From Chloroflexota bacterium (GTDB lineage Bacteria; Chloroflexota; Dehalococcoidia; SAR202; UBA6927): a DNA stretch of 10,809 nt. Both the position numbers and the translations under genes were made by a program. Numbering within the stretch: position 1 is the stretch's first letter; every line of letters starts with the position of its first letter. The stretch lies in the NCBI GenBank assembly GCA_002717725.1, contig PBBT01000005.1, positions 63,839 through 74,647 on the forward strand, given 5' to 3'. Positions 1 to 7,014 of the stretch are shown piece by piece. Below the pieces are notes generated by a model, which saw nothing but the letters and a program-made list of their open reading frames with translations, ran no database searches and had not been told where the DNA came from.

Positions 1-525
1 AATCTAATAGGTTCTGATGGCAAACTCAAAAAAGAAGTTATAGAAATTTTGGAATTAATTGCAACCGCAGACATTGCAATTGCATCAGGACATGTTTCTC
101 CAAAAGAAGCAATCGCCCTTTTTAAAACAGCAAAAACCATGAAAATAAAACGAATGATTGCCACACATCCATTTGGGCATACTTCTGAATCCGAAATTGC
201 CACAATATTGCAGACCGGAGCAAAGTTAGAATTTACATTTATGGCTTCAATGCCAATCGCTCCTACAGTTGAACGTGACGGACAATTTACTTTAACCCCA
301 ATGGAAATGGCTAACGAAATTACAAAATGGGGCCCCGAAAATTGTATTGTCACAACTGATTTTGGACAATGGTATAATCCACATCCGGCAGAAGGATTAC
401 GCCTAGCAGTGAGTAACTTACTTCACTGCGGATTGGATGAAAAATCCATCAAAATGGTAGTCAAAGATAATCCTAGATGGTTATTAGGATTAAAAAAATT
501 CGTTCCTATCCAAGAAATTCAATAA
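1..525 (+). CDS. DUF6282-like metal-dependent hydrolase, 3' part only
   Basis: The reading frame is open from the first base of the window, so the true start lies upstream and 174 C-terminal residues are visible. The pattern fits the DUF6282 group of TIM-barrel, amidohydrolase-like proteins. It has a histidine in ASGHVSP (visible residue 31), a second histidine cluster in ATHPFGHTS (54-62), a TTDFGQ acidic motif (118-123) and a closing NPRWLLGL segment (157-164), where family members end the barrel. From the family I infer that the histidines and the aspartate bind metal. The substrate is unknown and the protein is probably cytoplasmic, since no membrane segment is seen. A TTG at 49 could be mistaken for the start, but the protein clearly continues upstream. 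The 3' end overlaps the convergent VOC gene by 20 bases. Family assignment is from memory of motif layout and is moderately secure. Confidence 0.72.
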   Translation, partial: NLIGSDGKLKKEVIEILELIATADIAIASGHVSPKEAIALFKTAKTMKIKRMIATHPFGHTSESEIATILQTGAKLEFTFMASMPIAPTVERDGQFTLTPMEMANEITKWGPENCIVTTDFGQWYNPHPAEGLRLAVSNLLHCGLDEKSIKMVVKDNPRWLLGLKKFVPIQEIQ

Positions 526-940
526 GCTCAATCCAGTTACCATCAGGATCCTGAATGTAACAACATTTTTTCCCTGGGGCAACTTCTATAGGCGGGTTCA
601 TTGAATGAGCTCCATTATCAATTAATTTCTGATATGTCGAATGAATATCTTCTACTAAAAATGCAATATGGGAAGCTCCTAAATACGATCTTTCATCAGT
701 TGGGCGATCTTTTGGTTCCGGAATATGGTACTGTATCAATTCAATTAAATGGCCCTCCCCAAAATACAAATCAACACACTCTATATGTGTTTCTTTGTAA
801 CCAACGACTGAATTTATAGCCCCTCCAATACGTTCTCTACGTTCTGCTACTTGCATTCCCAAAACATTACAATAAAATTTTTCGGATTTAGCCATATCAC
901 TAACTACAATGCCAGAATGATGAATAGACTTAAACAACAA
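506..940 (-). CDS. VOC superfamily (glyoxalase I/epimerase/dioxygenase fold) protein
   Basis: This 144-residue protein has two beta-alpha-beta-beta-beta modules typical of vicinal oxygen chelate enzymes. Module one opens with HHSGIVVSDM and FYCNVLGM. Module two opens with SHIAFLVED and closes with YIQDPDGNWIELIE. The likely metal quartet is H8, E67, H91 and E138, in the usual His/Glu/His/Glu order, so a divalent-metal enzyme is expected. The layout is compatible with a lactoylglutathione lyase, an epimerase or a ring-cleavage enzyme, and sequence alone does not choose between them. There is no ATG that keeps H8. Translation must begin at one of two adjacent TTG codons (938-940 or 935-937), directly after an in-frame TAG. 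The AGGAG at 944-948 is spaced better from the second TTG (6 bases) than from the first (3 bases). The gene diverges from the amidase and overlaps the upstream hydrolase gene tail to tail. Confidence 0.88.
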   Translation of the reverse strand: MLFKSIHHSGIVVSDMAKSEKFYCNVLGMQVAERRERIGGAINSVVGYKETHIECVDLYFGEGHLIELIQYHIPEPKDRPTDERSYLGASHIAFLVEDIHSTYQKLIDNGAHSMNPPIEVAPGKKCCYIQDPDGNWIELIEFLG

Positions 941-943
941 CTT

Positions 944-948
944 CTCCT
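944..948 (-). promoter_or_regulatory. Shine-Dalgarno AGGAG deciding a TTG start
   Basis: On the minus strand AGGAG precedes a TTG-TTG pair by 3 and 6 bases. It overlaps the in-frame TAG and supports a non-ATG start for the VOC gene, most likely the second TTG (935-937). Confidence 0.6.
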
Positions 949-967
949 AAAATTTTTCATCAAGTGG

Positions 968-979
968 AGTTATAATACC
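968..979. promoter_or_regulatory. Shared, symmetric -10 region of divergent VOC/amidase promoters
   Basis: The plus strand reads AGTTATAATACC, containing a perfect TATAAT (971-976) placed 31 bases before the amidase ATG. That would start transcription near 983 and leave a leader of about 25 bases with GGAG at 999-1002. The opposite strand of the same bases reads TATTAT (977 to 972), five of six matches to the consensus, at a similar distance from the VOC start. No good -35 element is visible in either direction. The two -10 readings overlap almost completely, so this is plausibly a bidirectional promoter. This is inference from sequence only. Confidence 0.5.
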
Positions 980-1007
980 ATGAATAAATTACTGGATTGG
1001 AGAAAAA

Positions 1008-2372
1008 ATGGAAATTTTCAATTTGACATTATTAGAAATGTCTCAAGCGATTGAAGAAAAAAAATTAAATCCAATTGAGATAATGGAATCTCTATTAAAA
1101 AGATCTGAAAAATTAGAAAAACATCTAAACGTTTGGGCATTTTTTGACCAAGAAAATGCAATAAAGAATGCTAAAATTTCTCACGATTCCATTAAATCCC
1201 AAACCCCTCAAACTAATTCCATAAAGGGTATTCCAGTTGGCATAAAAGACATTTTCCATACTGCCGGAATTAAAACTGAAGCTGGATCAAAAATATTTAA
1301 AGATTTTATTCCGGAACAAGACGCCCATTCCGTTAGACTGATCCGTGAACACGGCGGGATCATAATGGGGAAAACTATTACAACTGAACACGCATTTGGA
1401 GACCCCCCTATTACAAAAAACCCTTGGAACTCTCAGCACACTCCAGGAGGATCTAGTAGTGGTTCAGCAGTAGGAGTCGCAGCAAAAATATTCCCTTTTG
1501 CTGTAGGATCTCAAACTAGTGGGTCTGTCATTAGGCCAGCAGCATACAATGGAATAATAGGCTTAAAACCTACATTTGGACTCATAAGCAGATCCGGGGT
1601 GTTCCCCAACGCAAAATCTTTAGATACTGTAGGAATATTCACTCGAACAATTCAAGATTCAGCATTAGCATTAAACACGATGGCTGGATACGACCCAACA
1701 GATGAAGTTTCGATAAACAAAAGTCACCCAAATTATTTGGAAGGACTTTTTCAAAAACTCTCCGTACCGAAAATAGGTATTGTAAATGATTTTTTTCTTG
1801 ATAATTGTGACTCTGAAATACGTGAACACAACTTACGAATCATTAATGACTTAAGATACGCCGGTGCTACAATAAAAGAAATTTCAATGCCTATTGCAGT
1901 CCCAGAATTACTAGATGCTCATTCAAAAATCATGTCATTTGAGGCAGCAGAAGTACATAGAACCAATTTCAAATTAAGGCCTCAAGATTACTCCAAAGAT
2001 GTCAGCCAAGTAATTCAAAACGGATTGTTATTAAATACAAACCAATATCATGAAGCACAGGAAATCCAAACACAATTCAAACGCTCCATTAAAAACATTT
2101 TCAATGAAATAGATGTGATTATTTCTCCTCCTACATCATCACCCGCCCCAAGAGATTTGAATTCAACAGGAGATAAACGATTCCAGGCACCCTGGACTTT
2201 AAGTGGACTACCAGCAATAACATTTCCTATTGGAACCAGCAAATTAGGTTTACCAATTGGAACACAATTAATTGGTGAAAATCTCTCAGAAACTAAACTT
2301 CTAAAATCATCGTTATGGTGCTATGAAACGATAGGTAAAAATCTAAACCCAGATTTCAGTAAATTCTTATAA
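1008..2372 (+). CDS. Amidase signature family amidohydrolase
   Basis: A 454-residue cytoplasmic enzyme of the amidase signature family, which hydrolyses C-N amide bonds through a Lys/cis-Ser/Ser triad. The lysine is K80 in GIPVGIKD. The glycine/serine signature is PGGSSSGSA (146-154) with cis-Ser S149, and the nucleophile is S173 in GSQTSGSVIRPA. The 24-residue distance between the two serines equals that in fatty acid amide hydrolase (217 to 241). Length is ordinary for a stand-alone amidase. It is unlikely to be GatA: the nucleophile motif lacks the GSDTGGSIRQPA form, the protein is short, and no gatB or gatC is adjacent. The ATG at 1008 has GGAG five bases upstream. The gene is divergent from the VOC gene behind a shared promoter, which may mean joint control. 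It ends 3 bases from the stop of ccmE on the other strand. Substrate unknown. Confidence 0.93.
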   Translation: MEIFNLTLLEMSQAIEEKKLNPIEIMESLLKRSEKLEKHLNVWAFFDQENAIKNAKISHDSIKSQTPQTNSIKGIPVGIKDIFHTAGIKTEAGSKIFKDFIPEQDAHSVRLIREHGGIIMGKTITTEHAFGDPPITKNPWNSQHTPGGSSSGSAVGVAAKIFPFAVGSQTSGSVIRPAAYNGIIGLKPTFGLISRSGVFPNAKSLDTVGIFTRTIQDSALALNTMAGYDPTDEVSINKSHPNYLEGLFQKLSVPKIGIVNDFFLDNCDSEIREHNLRIINDLRYAGATIKEISMPIAVPELLDAHSKIMSFEAAEVHRTNFKLRPQDYSKDVSQVIQNGLLLNTNQYHEAQEIQTQFKRSIKNIFNEIDVIISPPTSSPAPRDLNSTGDKRFQAPWTLSGLPAITFPIGTSKLGLPIGTQLIGENLSETKLLKSSLWCYETIGKNLNPDFSKFL

Positions 2373-2375
2373 ATA

Positions 2376-2825
2376 CTATTCGTCATCAGCTTCTGCAACA
2401 TATTTGGACGGGCATTTTACAATGATATTTTCAGTATGGAAAGAATCAGATCTATTGTATCCCTCTAAAACAATTTCTGAATGCTCATTGAAAAACAATT
2501 CTGGAATAATACCTTCATGCTCTGCATCCAATATCTCAACTCCATCAGTAAGCGAAAAATGTGCAATCGTAGATCCAGCATCCCGCTTAAATGATTCGTC
2601 TACTAACTTACCATTGACTCTCACAATCCTATCCTCTTGTATTTCCTTACTATTTTTAACTTCCGAAACTGTGTAATAATAAACTTTTGCACTGTCAAAT
2701 GCTAAATATCCCAAATAAGCAAAGGACAAAATCACCACGAGGAAAACGATTCCACCTTTCCAATATTTTTCCAAGATTGTTTGCTCTTTGATGCTAAAAG
2801 TTTCTTCTTCCAATTTATGACCCAT
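2376..2825 (-). CDS. ccmE: Cytochrome c maturation heme chaperone CcmE, CxxxY variant
   Basis: A 149-residue membrane-anchored periplasmic protein. One transmembrane segment lies at about 25-43, with the positive KYWKGG edge before it. An OB-fold domain follows: RIVRVNGKLVDES (66-78), FSLTDG (90-95), GIIPELFFNE (105-114) and EIVLEGY (117-123). CcmE binds heme covalently and passes it to the cytochrome c ligase. The classical heme-binding histidine motif HxxxY is replaced here by CPSKY (C138, Y142), the CxxxY form known from archaea and some bacteria such as Desulfovibrio. The ATG at 2825 lies 9 bases after the ccmD stop and has no clear Shine-Dalgarno sequence, so coupled translation is likely. 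It is the last gene of the minus-strand run and abuts the convergent amidase. The tail EADDE is acidic and short. Assignment rests on fold motifs plus position after ccmC and ccmD. Confidence 0.88.
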   Translation of the reverse strand: MGHKLEEETFSIKEQTILEKYWKGGIVFLVVILSFAYLGYLAFDSAKVYYYTVSEVKNSKEIQEDRIVRVNGKLVDESFKRDAGSTIAHFSLTDGVEILDAEHEGIIPELFFNEHSEIVLEGYNRSDSFHTENIIVKCPSKYVAEADDE

Positions 2826-2834
2826 CTGAAAAAT

Positions 2835-3158
2835 CTAATTTTCTGAATTTCTATCATCCAACTTGGATTTCAAAATATCAATTTCTCGCATTAAATTTTG
2901 AGATTTCCTAGACATGTAAAACACATAAAGGAAAAACCCGGCCCAAACAATAGCAAACACAATAAACAATGCAATCAAACCCGAATCCAAAGAACCATTT
3001 TGTTTGGAAAATATTTGATCATCAGCATTAAATATTTTTGAAAAAGTAGTCGATGCTTCTAAAACACTTCCACTCAATGCAACACTCAACACTAAAGAAA
3101 GGCCAAATAAACCTAAATAAACGCTTTTAAAACTTTTTATTATATAAACTTTCAACAA
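2835..3158 (-). CDS. ccmD: CcmD-like small membrane protein with N-terminal signal-like segment
   Basis: A 107-residue protein between ccmC and ccmE, the usual place of ccmD. The N-terminus looks like a signal peptide or anchor: Lys at 3, 8 and 11, a hydrophobic stretch at about 13-30, and a possible cleavage site after A35. A polar linker follows. A second transmembrane helix (about 60-81, with W72) is followed by the RKSQNLMREIDILKSKL segment (84-100). That basic, helix-forming cytoplasmic tail is the CcmD hallmark. CcmD stabilises the CcmABC-CcmE complex and helps release heme-loaded CcmE. Classical CcmD is shorter (about 45-70 residues) with one helix; longer forms with a leader occur outside Proteobacteria. 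The start must be TTG (3156-3158, or the next codon), since no ATG precedes the second helix. This makes the gene overlap ccmC by 32 bases. Identity rests mainly on position and topology. Confidence 0.72.
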   Translation of the reverse strand: MLKVYIIKSFKSVYLGLFGLSLVLSVALSGSVLEASTTFSKIFNADDQIFSKQNGSLDSGLIALFIVFAIVWAGFFLYVFYMSRKSQNLMREIDILKSKLDDRNSEN

Positions 3159-3819
3159 TTAACTCACTCTTTCTAAGTTTAAATCTCTCAATCAAAATAT
3201 AAACAAAAAACACACTAAAAGTTAAAACAGAAAACAAAATAGTAATACCCATACGAAAATCTAAAGAACCTTGTTCCGCCAAAGGACCTATATTTAGACC
3301 CGGATGAGTCGTTCTCCACCAAATTGTGCTCATGTAAATCACAGGGGCATCAATCGCTCCAATAAGCGCGATAAAAGCAGCAATCCTTGCCCCTTGGAGA
3401 GAACTCGAAGCTCTAGCTCTCATCAATAAGTAAGCAATAAAAATAAACCAAAGGATTAAAGTGGTTGTTAATTTTGGGTCCCATGTCCACCACACCCCCC
3501 AAGTCAACTTCCCCCAAATAGCACCTGTAATAATCACACCTGTCATTAAAATCACACCAATTTCTGCAGCAGAAAGTGCAATTGCATCCCATATATGATT
3601 GTCTCGAATCAGGTACACCACACTACTAATGGCAACAATTATAATAGATAACATCCCAATCCAAGCAATAGGAACATGGTAATAAAATATTCTTTGAGAT
3701 ATTCCCAAATTCTTTTCAGTTGGAACCCACAAAAATATCAACGCCAAAGTAATTAACATCAATATCGCTGTTAAAATCATTAACGATGAACGCCAAGAAA
3801 ATTCTTTCAACTCAAACAC
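3127..3819 (-). CDS. ccmC: Heme exporter/transfer protein CcmC
   Basis: A 230-residue inner-membrane protein with about six transmembrane helices (near 13-31, 50-70, 84-101, 118-134, 146-163 and 190-211). The tryptophan-rich heme-handling motif is WGVWWTWDPKLT (107-118), flanked by the two conserved histidines, H48 in FYYHVP and H172 in WWRTTHPG. CcmC presents heme at the outer face of the membrane and promotes its covalent attachment to CcmE. Both histidines and the full WWxWD core are present, so it should be functional. The start is GTG at 3817-3819. The first in-frame ATG (codon 14) would cut into helix one. Upstream bases give only a weak ribosome site (AAGA). It follows ilvD by 31 bases and overlaps ccmD by 32. 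CcmF and CcsA share the WWD motif, but their lengths differ. Confidence 0.93.
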   Translation of the reverse strand: MFELKEFSWRSSLMILTAILMLITLALIFLWVPTEKNLGISQRIFYYHVPIAWIGMLSIIIVAISSVVYLIRDNHIWDAIALSAAEIGVILMTGVIITGAIWGKLTWGVWWTWDPKLTTTLILWFIFIAYLLMRARASSSLQGARIAAFIALIGAIDAPVIYMSTIWWRTTHPGLNIGPLAEQGSLDFRMGITILFSVLTFSVFFVYILIERFKLRKSELIVESLYNKKF

Positions 3820-3850
3820 TCTTAACCAGAAAATATCGCCAGAAACAATA

Positions 3851-5530
3851 TCAGTGAGTCACTGCGCCCTTAGATGCCGAAGAAACAGTTTTGGCATATT
3901 TTGCCAAAACACCCCTTGTATAATTGGGAGCCGGAGGTTTCCATTTCTTCCTTCTACGATCCAACTCGTCATCATCAACTTGGACTGATAAATCTCTAGT
4001 CTCTACATCCATTGTAATCAAATCACCATCTTCAATCAATGCAATTGTACCCCCAACTGCTGCTTCAGGAGCCACATGCCCTACCATGGGTCCTTGAGTA
4101 GCACCAGAAAATCTGCCATCAGTCATAAGTAAAGTTGATGAGCCTAATCCAGCACCCATAATAGCACCAGTCACAGCTAACATTTCTTGCATTCCCGGGC
4201 CACCTTTTGGACCTTCGTATCTAATAACCAACACATCGTTTGGATTAATTTCTCCATTCGTTACTGCTTCAAATGCTGCTCTCTCTCCATCAAACACTCT
4301 CGCAGGGCCTTCATGAGATTTCAATTGAGATGCTGAAACCTTCATTACTGCTCCCTCGGTTGCAATATTACCTTTTAAAATTACCAGCCCGCCCGTGGAA
4401 TTTCTAGGATTTGATACAGGGAAAATAACTTTTGAATCTGGCATTTCATCAAATTGTAAAAGGTTTTCTTGAATTGTCTTACCAGTGATAGTAATACAAT
4501 CACCATGTAACAAACCTGCTCTTAACAATTCATTCATAACTACTGGAACACCACCTATTTTGTCAACATCAGACATGACAAAACGACCTCCGGGCCTTAA
4601 ATCAGTCAGGTAAGGAGTGTCTCTACTTAATCGATCAAAATCATCAATTGAAATATCAACTTCAGCTTCATGTGCTATAGCTAACAAGTGTAGAACAGCA
4701 TTAGTTGATCCTCCCATAGAAAGAACAACTCGGATAGCATTTTCAAATGCTTCATAAGTCATAATATCTCTTGGCTTTAAATCATTTTCAAGTAATTTGT
4801 ACATTATTGAACCAACATCATATGCAGGCGTATTAATCCTAGGATCAACAGCGGGGATACTGGCAGCACCAGGTATAGACATTCCCAAAGCTTCAATTGC
4901 ACTGGACATAGTATTGGCAGTGAACATACCCGAACAAGCACCTTCACCAGGGCATGCAACTCTTTCCATCTCAACTAATTCGTCGTGTGAAATTTTCCCT
5001 TGCGAATATGCGCCTATTGCCTCAAACATATCTTGAATATTTATATCATTACCATTAAAATTTCCTGGAAGTATTGCTCCTCCATAAACAAAAACCGAAG
5101 GAACATTTAATCTAGCCATCGACATCAATGCCCCCGGCATATTTTTGTCACATGCTGCAACAACAACTAAACCATCCATACTTTCGCCAAAAGTGACAGT
5201 TTCAATTGAATCAGCTATGACCTCTCGACTCACCAAAGATGCTTTCATCCCTTCTGTTCCCATGGAAATACCATCACTGATAGTAATAGTCCCAAACATA
5301 AATGGAACACTATTTGAATTCCAAAGACCTTCTTTAACTTTTTCAGCAATTCGAGTCAAATGAACATTACAGGGGGTCACATCACTTGCCAGATTTCCAA
5401 CAGCAATAAATGGTTTTTCCATGTCGGCATCTTGCAAACCTACCGCCCTCAACATTGCACGAGCCGCAGCCCTATCTGGACCTTGGCTTACTATATGACT
5501 TTTCTTTTTCAAATTAGTTTTAGATACCAT
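3851..5530 (-). CDS. ilvD: Dihydroxy-acid dehydratase
   Basis: A 559-residue cytoplasmic iron-sulfur enzyme. It converts 2,3-dihydroxy-isovalerate and 2,3-dihydroxy-3-methylvalerate to the 2-keto acids that precede valine and isoleucine (EC 4.2.1.9). Numbered from the TTG one codon upstream of the chosen ATG, the three cluster cysteines are C55 (TPCN), C128 (ACDKNMPG) and C200 ([12 protein letters not shown]). D86 (SDGISMG) and D129-K130 supply the usual magnesium-site neighbourhood, and GRFSGAT lies near the C-terminus. Length near 560 fits the shorter, oxygen-tolerant [2Fe-2S] type rather than the roughly 616-residue E. coli form; that cluster call is inference from length. The first possible codon is TTG (5531-5533), but the ATG at 5528-5530 is better placed after GAGG (5537-5540, 6-base spacer). 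It follows the 59-residue ORF by 15 bases and precedes ccmC by 31. No other ilv or leu gene is present. Confidence 0.97.
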   Translation of the reverse strand: MVSKTNLKKKSHIVSQGPDRAAARAMLRAVGLQDADMEKPFIAVGNLASDVTPCNVHLTRIAEKVKEGLWNSNSVPFMFGTITISDGISMGTEGMKASLVSREVIADSIETVTFGESMDGLVVVAACDKNMPGALMSMARLNVPSVFVYGGAILPGNFNGNDINIQDMFEAIGAYSQGKISHDELVEMERVACPGEGACSGMFTANTMSSAIEALGMSIPGAASIPAVDPRINTPAYDVGSIMYKLLENDLKPRDIMTYEAFENAIRVVLSMGGSTNAVLHLLAIAHEAEVDISIDDFDRLSRDTPYLTDLRPGGRFVMSDVDKIGGVPVVMNELLRAGLLHGDCITITGKTIQENLLQFDEMPDSKVIFPVSNPRNSTGGLVILKGNIATEGAVMKVSASQLKSHEGPARVFDGERAAFEAVTNGEINPNDVLVIRYEGPKGGPGMQEMLAVTGAIMGAGLGSSTLLMTDGRFSGATQGPMVGHVAPEAAVGGTIALIEDGDLITMDVETRDLSVQVDDDELDRRRKKWKPPAPNYTRGVLAKYAKTVSSASKGAVTH

Positions 5531-5536
5531 CAACTA

Positions 5537-5540
5537 CCTC
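5537..5540 (-). promoter_or_regulatory. Shine-Dalgarno GAGG of ilvD
   Basis: On the minus strand GAGGTAGTTGATG places GAGG six bases from the ATG at 5530 but only three from the overlapping TTG at 5533. This favours the ATG as the ilvD start. It lies just beyond the stop of the small upstream ORF. Confidence 0.6.
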
Positions 5541-5545
5541 AATAT

Positions 5546-5725
5546 TTATTTATGCTTATTAATTAAATCTACTACGCGATGATCAATATCATCAAGTTCT
5601 TTACCCGCATCAAAATAAGCAATTCCAAGATGTGCATCCCTAACTAAAAGTTCATAATCTGAATCTTCAATCCAAGAATCCTCTAAATCCTTGAAAATTG
5701 CATCCAGTTGTAATCGATCTAGCAT
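5546..5725 (-). CDS. Small acidic protein of unknown function, 59 residues
   Basis: This short ORF fills the otherwise empty space between the reductive-dehalogenase-like gene (35 bases upstream) and ilvD (15 bases downstream), on the same strand. It runs from ATG (5723-5725) to TAA (5546-5548). The protein starts MLDRLQLDAI and ends DHRVVDLINKHK. It has 16 Asp/Glu against 7 Lys/Arg (net about -9), no cysteine, no transmembrane segment and no signal peptide. Regular leucine/isoleucine spacing suggests it is mostly alpha-helical. I do not recognise the family. It is not an RdhB anchor, which would be hydrophobic. No strong Shine-Dalgarno precedes the ATG, which weakens the call. Exact fit into the gap with co-directional neighbours, and protein-like composition to the last codon, support it. 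A role tied to the reductase or to ilvD is possible but unshown. Confidence 0.55.
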   Translation of the reverse strand: MLDRLQLDAIFKDLEDSWIEDSDYELLVRDAHLGIAYFDAGKELDDIDHRVVDLINKHK

Positions 5726-5760
5726 GTAAATTGTCTGAATAAGGCTAAAAGTTTTAACCG

Positions 5761-7014
5761 TTATTCATCTCCCCTTGTAGTTTTACCTTTGTCTAAGACA
5801 TCTTTTACACTTGTGACAAACTCCATAGCTTCAAAATCAGAAGTGGCGGTACCTTTCTGTAAACGAGATTTAAATTGTTCGAACAACCAATCCTCTTTAG
5901 TTCCATGAGGGATTTCAAAAAATTTCCTATCAAATGAAGGCAATTCACCCGGTGCAAAATGACCTTTGTCTTGAAAGTCATAACCTTCCAAATTTTCAGA
6001 ACCCTTACCCAAAACCTCTCCTGTATCAACATAATGTTCCATTACTGGCTTCATCCCATAACGTTGTACTGGACAAGTCTTTACACAAATAGCACAACCA
6101 GAATACCTAGCCATTACAGGACGGCATCTTTCATAAATTACTTTGAATTTCTCTACACCTCTCCACCAAATTTTTTCTCTGACCAAGGCTCGACCGGGAC
6201 ACCGATTAACGCAAATTTGACATTCTTTGCAAAAATTATTTATCCCATAGTCTATAGGTTCATCATGATTTAAAGGTGCATCAGTAGTAATTATGGCTAA
6301 ACGTGAACGTGATCCGAAATGTGGAGAAAGTAACTGTCCATTAGCTCCTAATTGTCCTAATCCCGCAGCAACAAACATGGGGATGAAAGCTGCACTATTA
6401 TCGTTAGGACTATGGACTTGAGCATGATATCCTCGCTCCCTTATATAATCTGCTAAATCCAACATCAATGCCCCTTCAATCTCATATGTACCAAAATGAG
6501 CCTGCTCAGCTGCTAAGCTAGGGATACTTTGTGTCATTACATAATCTTGCTCTACAGCCAAACAAATAGCGTGCTCATAACGCACCCAACTCTTCTTGCT
6601 TGAATAGGCATAATGAAAATCGTATCGAGTAAAACCAACTTCTCCGAAACCTAATTCTCTAGCTTTAGAACGAATATCTTCAGTTATTTGCTTATCATTT
6701 TCAGGAATTCCTGTGGGCTCCAAATCACCAGAAACCATGGCAGCATCAACCAACGGTTTTACTAACTCATCATGTCTCTCTCTATACTCATAGATGTCAT
6801 CTTCATAAACAGTCCAAACCCACTCTCTATCCGCAGCTTTCTCTACATTCTGACTCTCAATGGGGTACATTCTTGAATAGAAAGAAACATCTTCATGTCG
6901 GATTGGGATACCAGGAACGGTTGTTAAATCATCCGCAATGGGAATTTCAACATCCTTGTCGGACAAAGTCCTACCAGGTCTTACTACTACGTGATTTACC
7001 GATTTAAGCGCCAT
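5761..7014 (-). CDS. Reductive-dehalogenase-like (RdhA/QueG-related) ferredoxin-type reductase, soluble
   Basis: A 417-residue protein with the C-terminal half of corrinoid-dependent reductive dehalogenases. A region resembling their cobalamin-binding nitroreductase-like domain includes LADYIRERGYHA (187-198), AAGLGQLGANGQLLSP (216-231) and a TTDAPL segment (243-248). Two 4Fe-4S motifs follow: C262-x2-C265-x2-C268-x3-C272-P, and C297 with C307-x2-C310-x3-C314-P. There is no twin-arginine leader, and the N-terminus is soluble and polar, so it should act in the cytoplasm, unlike respiratory RdhA. No hydrophobic RdhB anchor gene is adjacent and no reductase domain is fused at the C-terminus. The substrate may be a halogenated or other organic compound; this is inference from distant homology. 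Epoxyqueuosine reductase QueG is related, but the long N-terminal region (about 110 residues) argues against it. ATG at 7014 follows GAGGTGA with good spacing. Confidence 0.8.
   Translation of the reverse strand: MALKSVNHVVVRPGRTLSDKDVEIPIADDLTTVPGIPIRHEDVSFYSRMYPIESQNVEKAADREWVWTVYEDDIYEYRERHDELVKPLVDAAMVSGDLEPTGIPENDKQITEDIRSKARELGFGEVGFTRYDFHYAYSSKKSWVRYEHAICLAVEQDYVMTQSIPSLAAEQAHFGTYEIEGALMLDLADYIRERGYHAQVHSPNDNSAAFIPMFVAAGLGQLGANGQLLSPHFGSRSRLAIITTDAPLNHDEPIDYGINNFCKECQICVNRCPGRALVREKIWWRGVEKFKVIYERCRPVMARYSGCAICVKTCPVQRYGMKPVMEHYVDTGEVLGKGSENLEGYDFQDKGHFAPGELPSFDRKFFEIPHGTKEDWLFEQFKSRLQKGTATSDFEAMEFVTSVKDVLDKGKTTRGDE

Noticed and set aside
543..554. 12-bp perfect palindrome TCAGGATCCTGA as a possible operator
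   Set aside because: It lies within the VOC coding region and encodes the conserved QDPDG motif, so the symmetry follows from codons. It does not extend beyond 12 bases.
601..1054. Plus-strand open frames opposite the VOC gene and across the divergent promoter
   Set aside because: They cover the well-supported VOC gene in antisense or run out of frame into the amidase start. No family features are seen.
1008..2372. Amidase as GatA of the Glu-tRNA(Gln) amidotransferase
   Set aside because: The nucleophile motif is GSQTSGSVIRPA rather than the GatA form, and gatB/gatC are not adjacent.
5546..5725. Small ORF as the RdhB membrane anchor of the adjacent reductase
   Set aside because: RdhB is hydrophobic with about three helices; this product is strongly acidic with no membrane segment.
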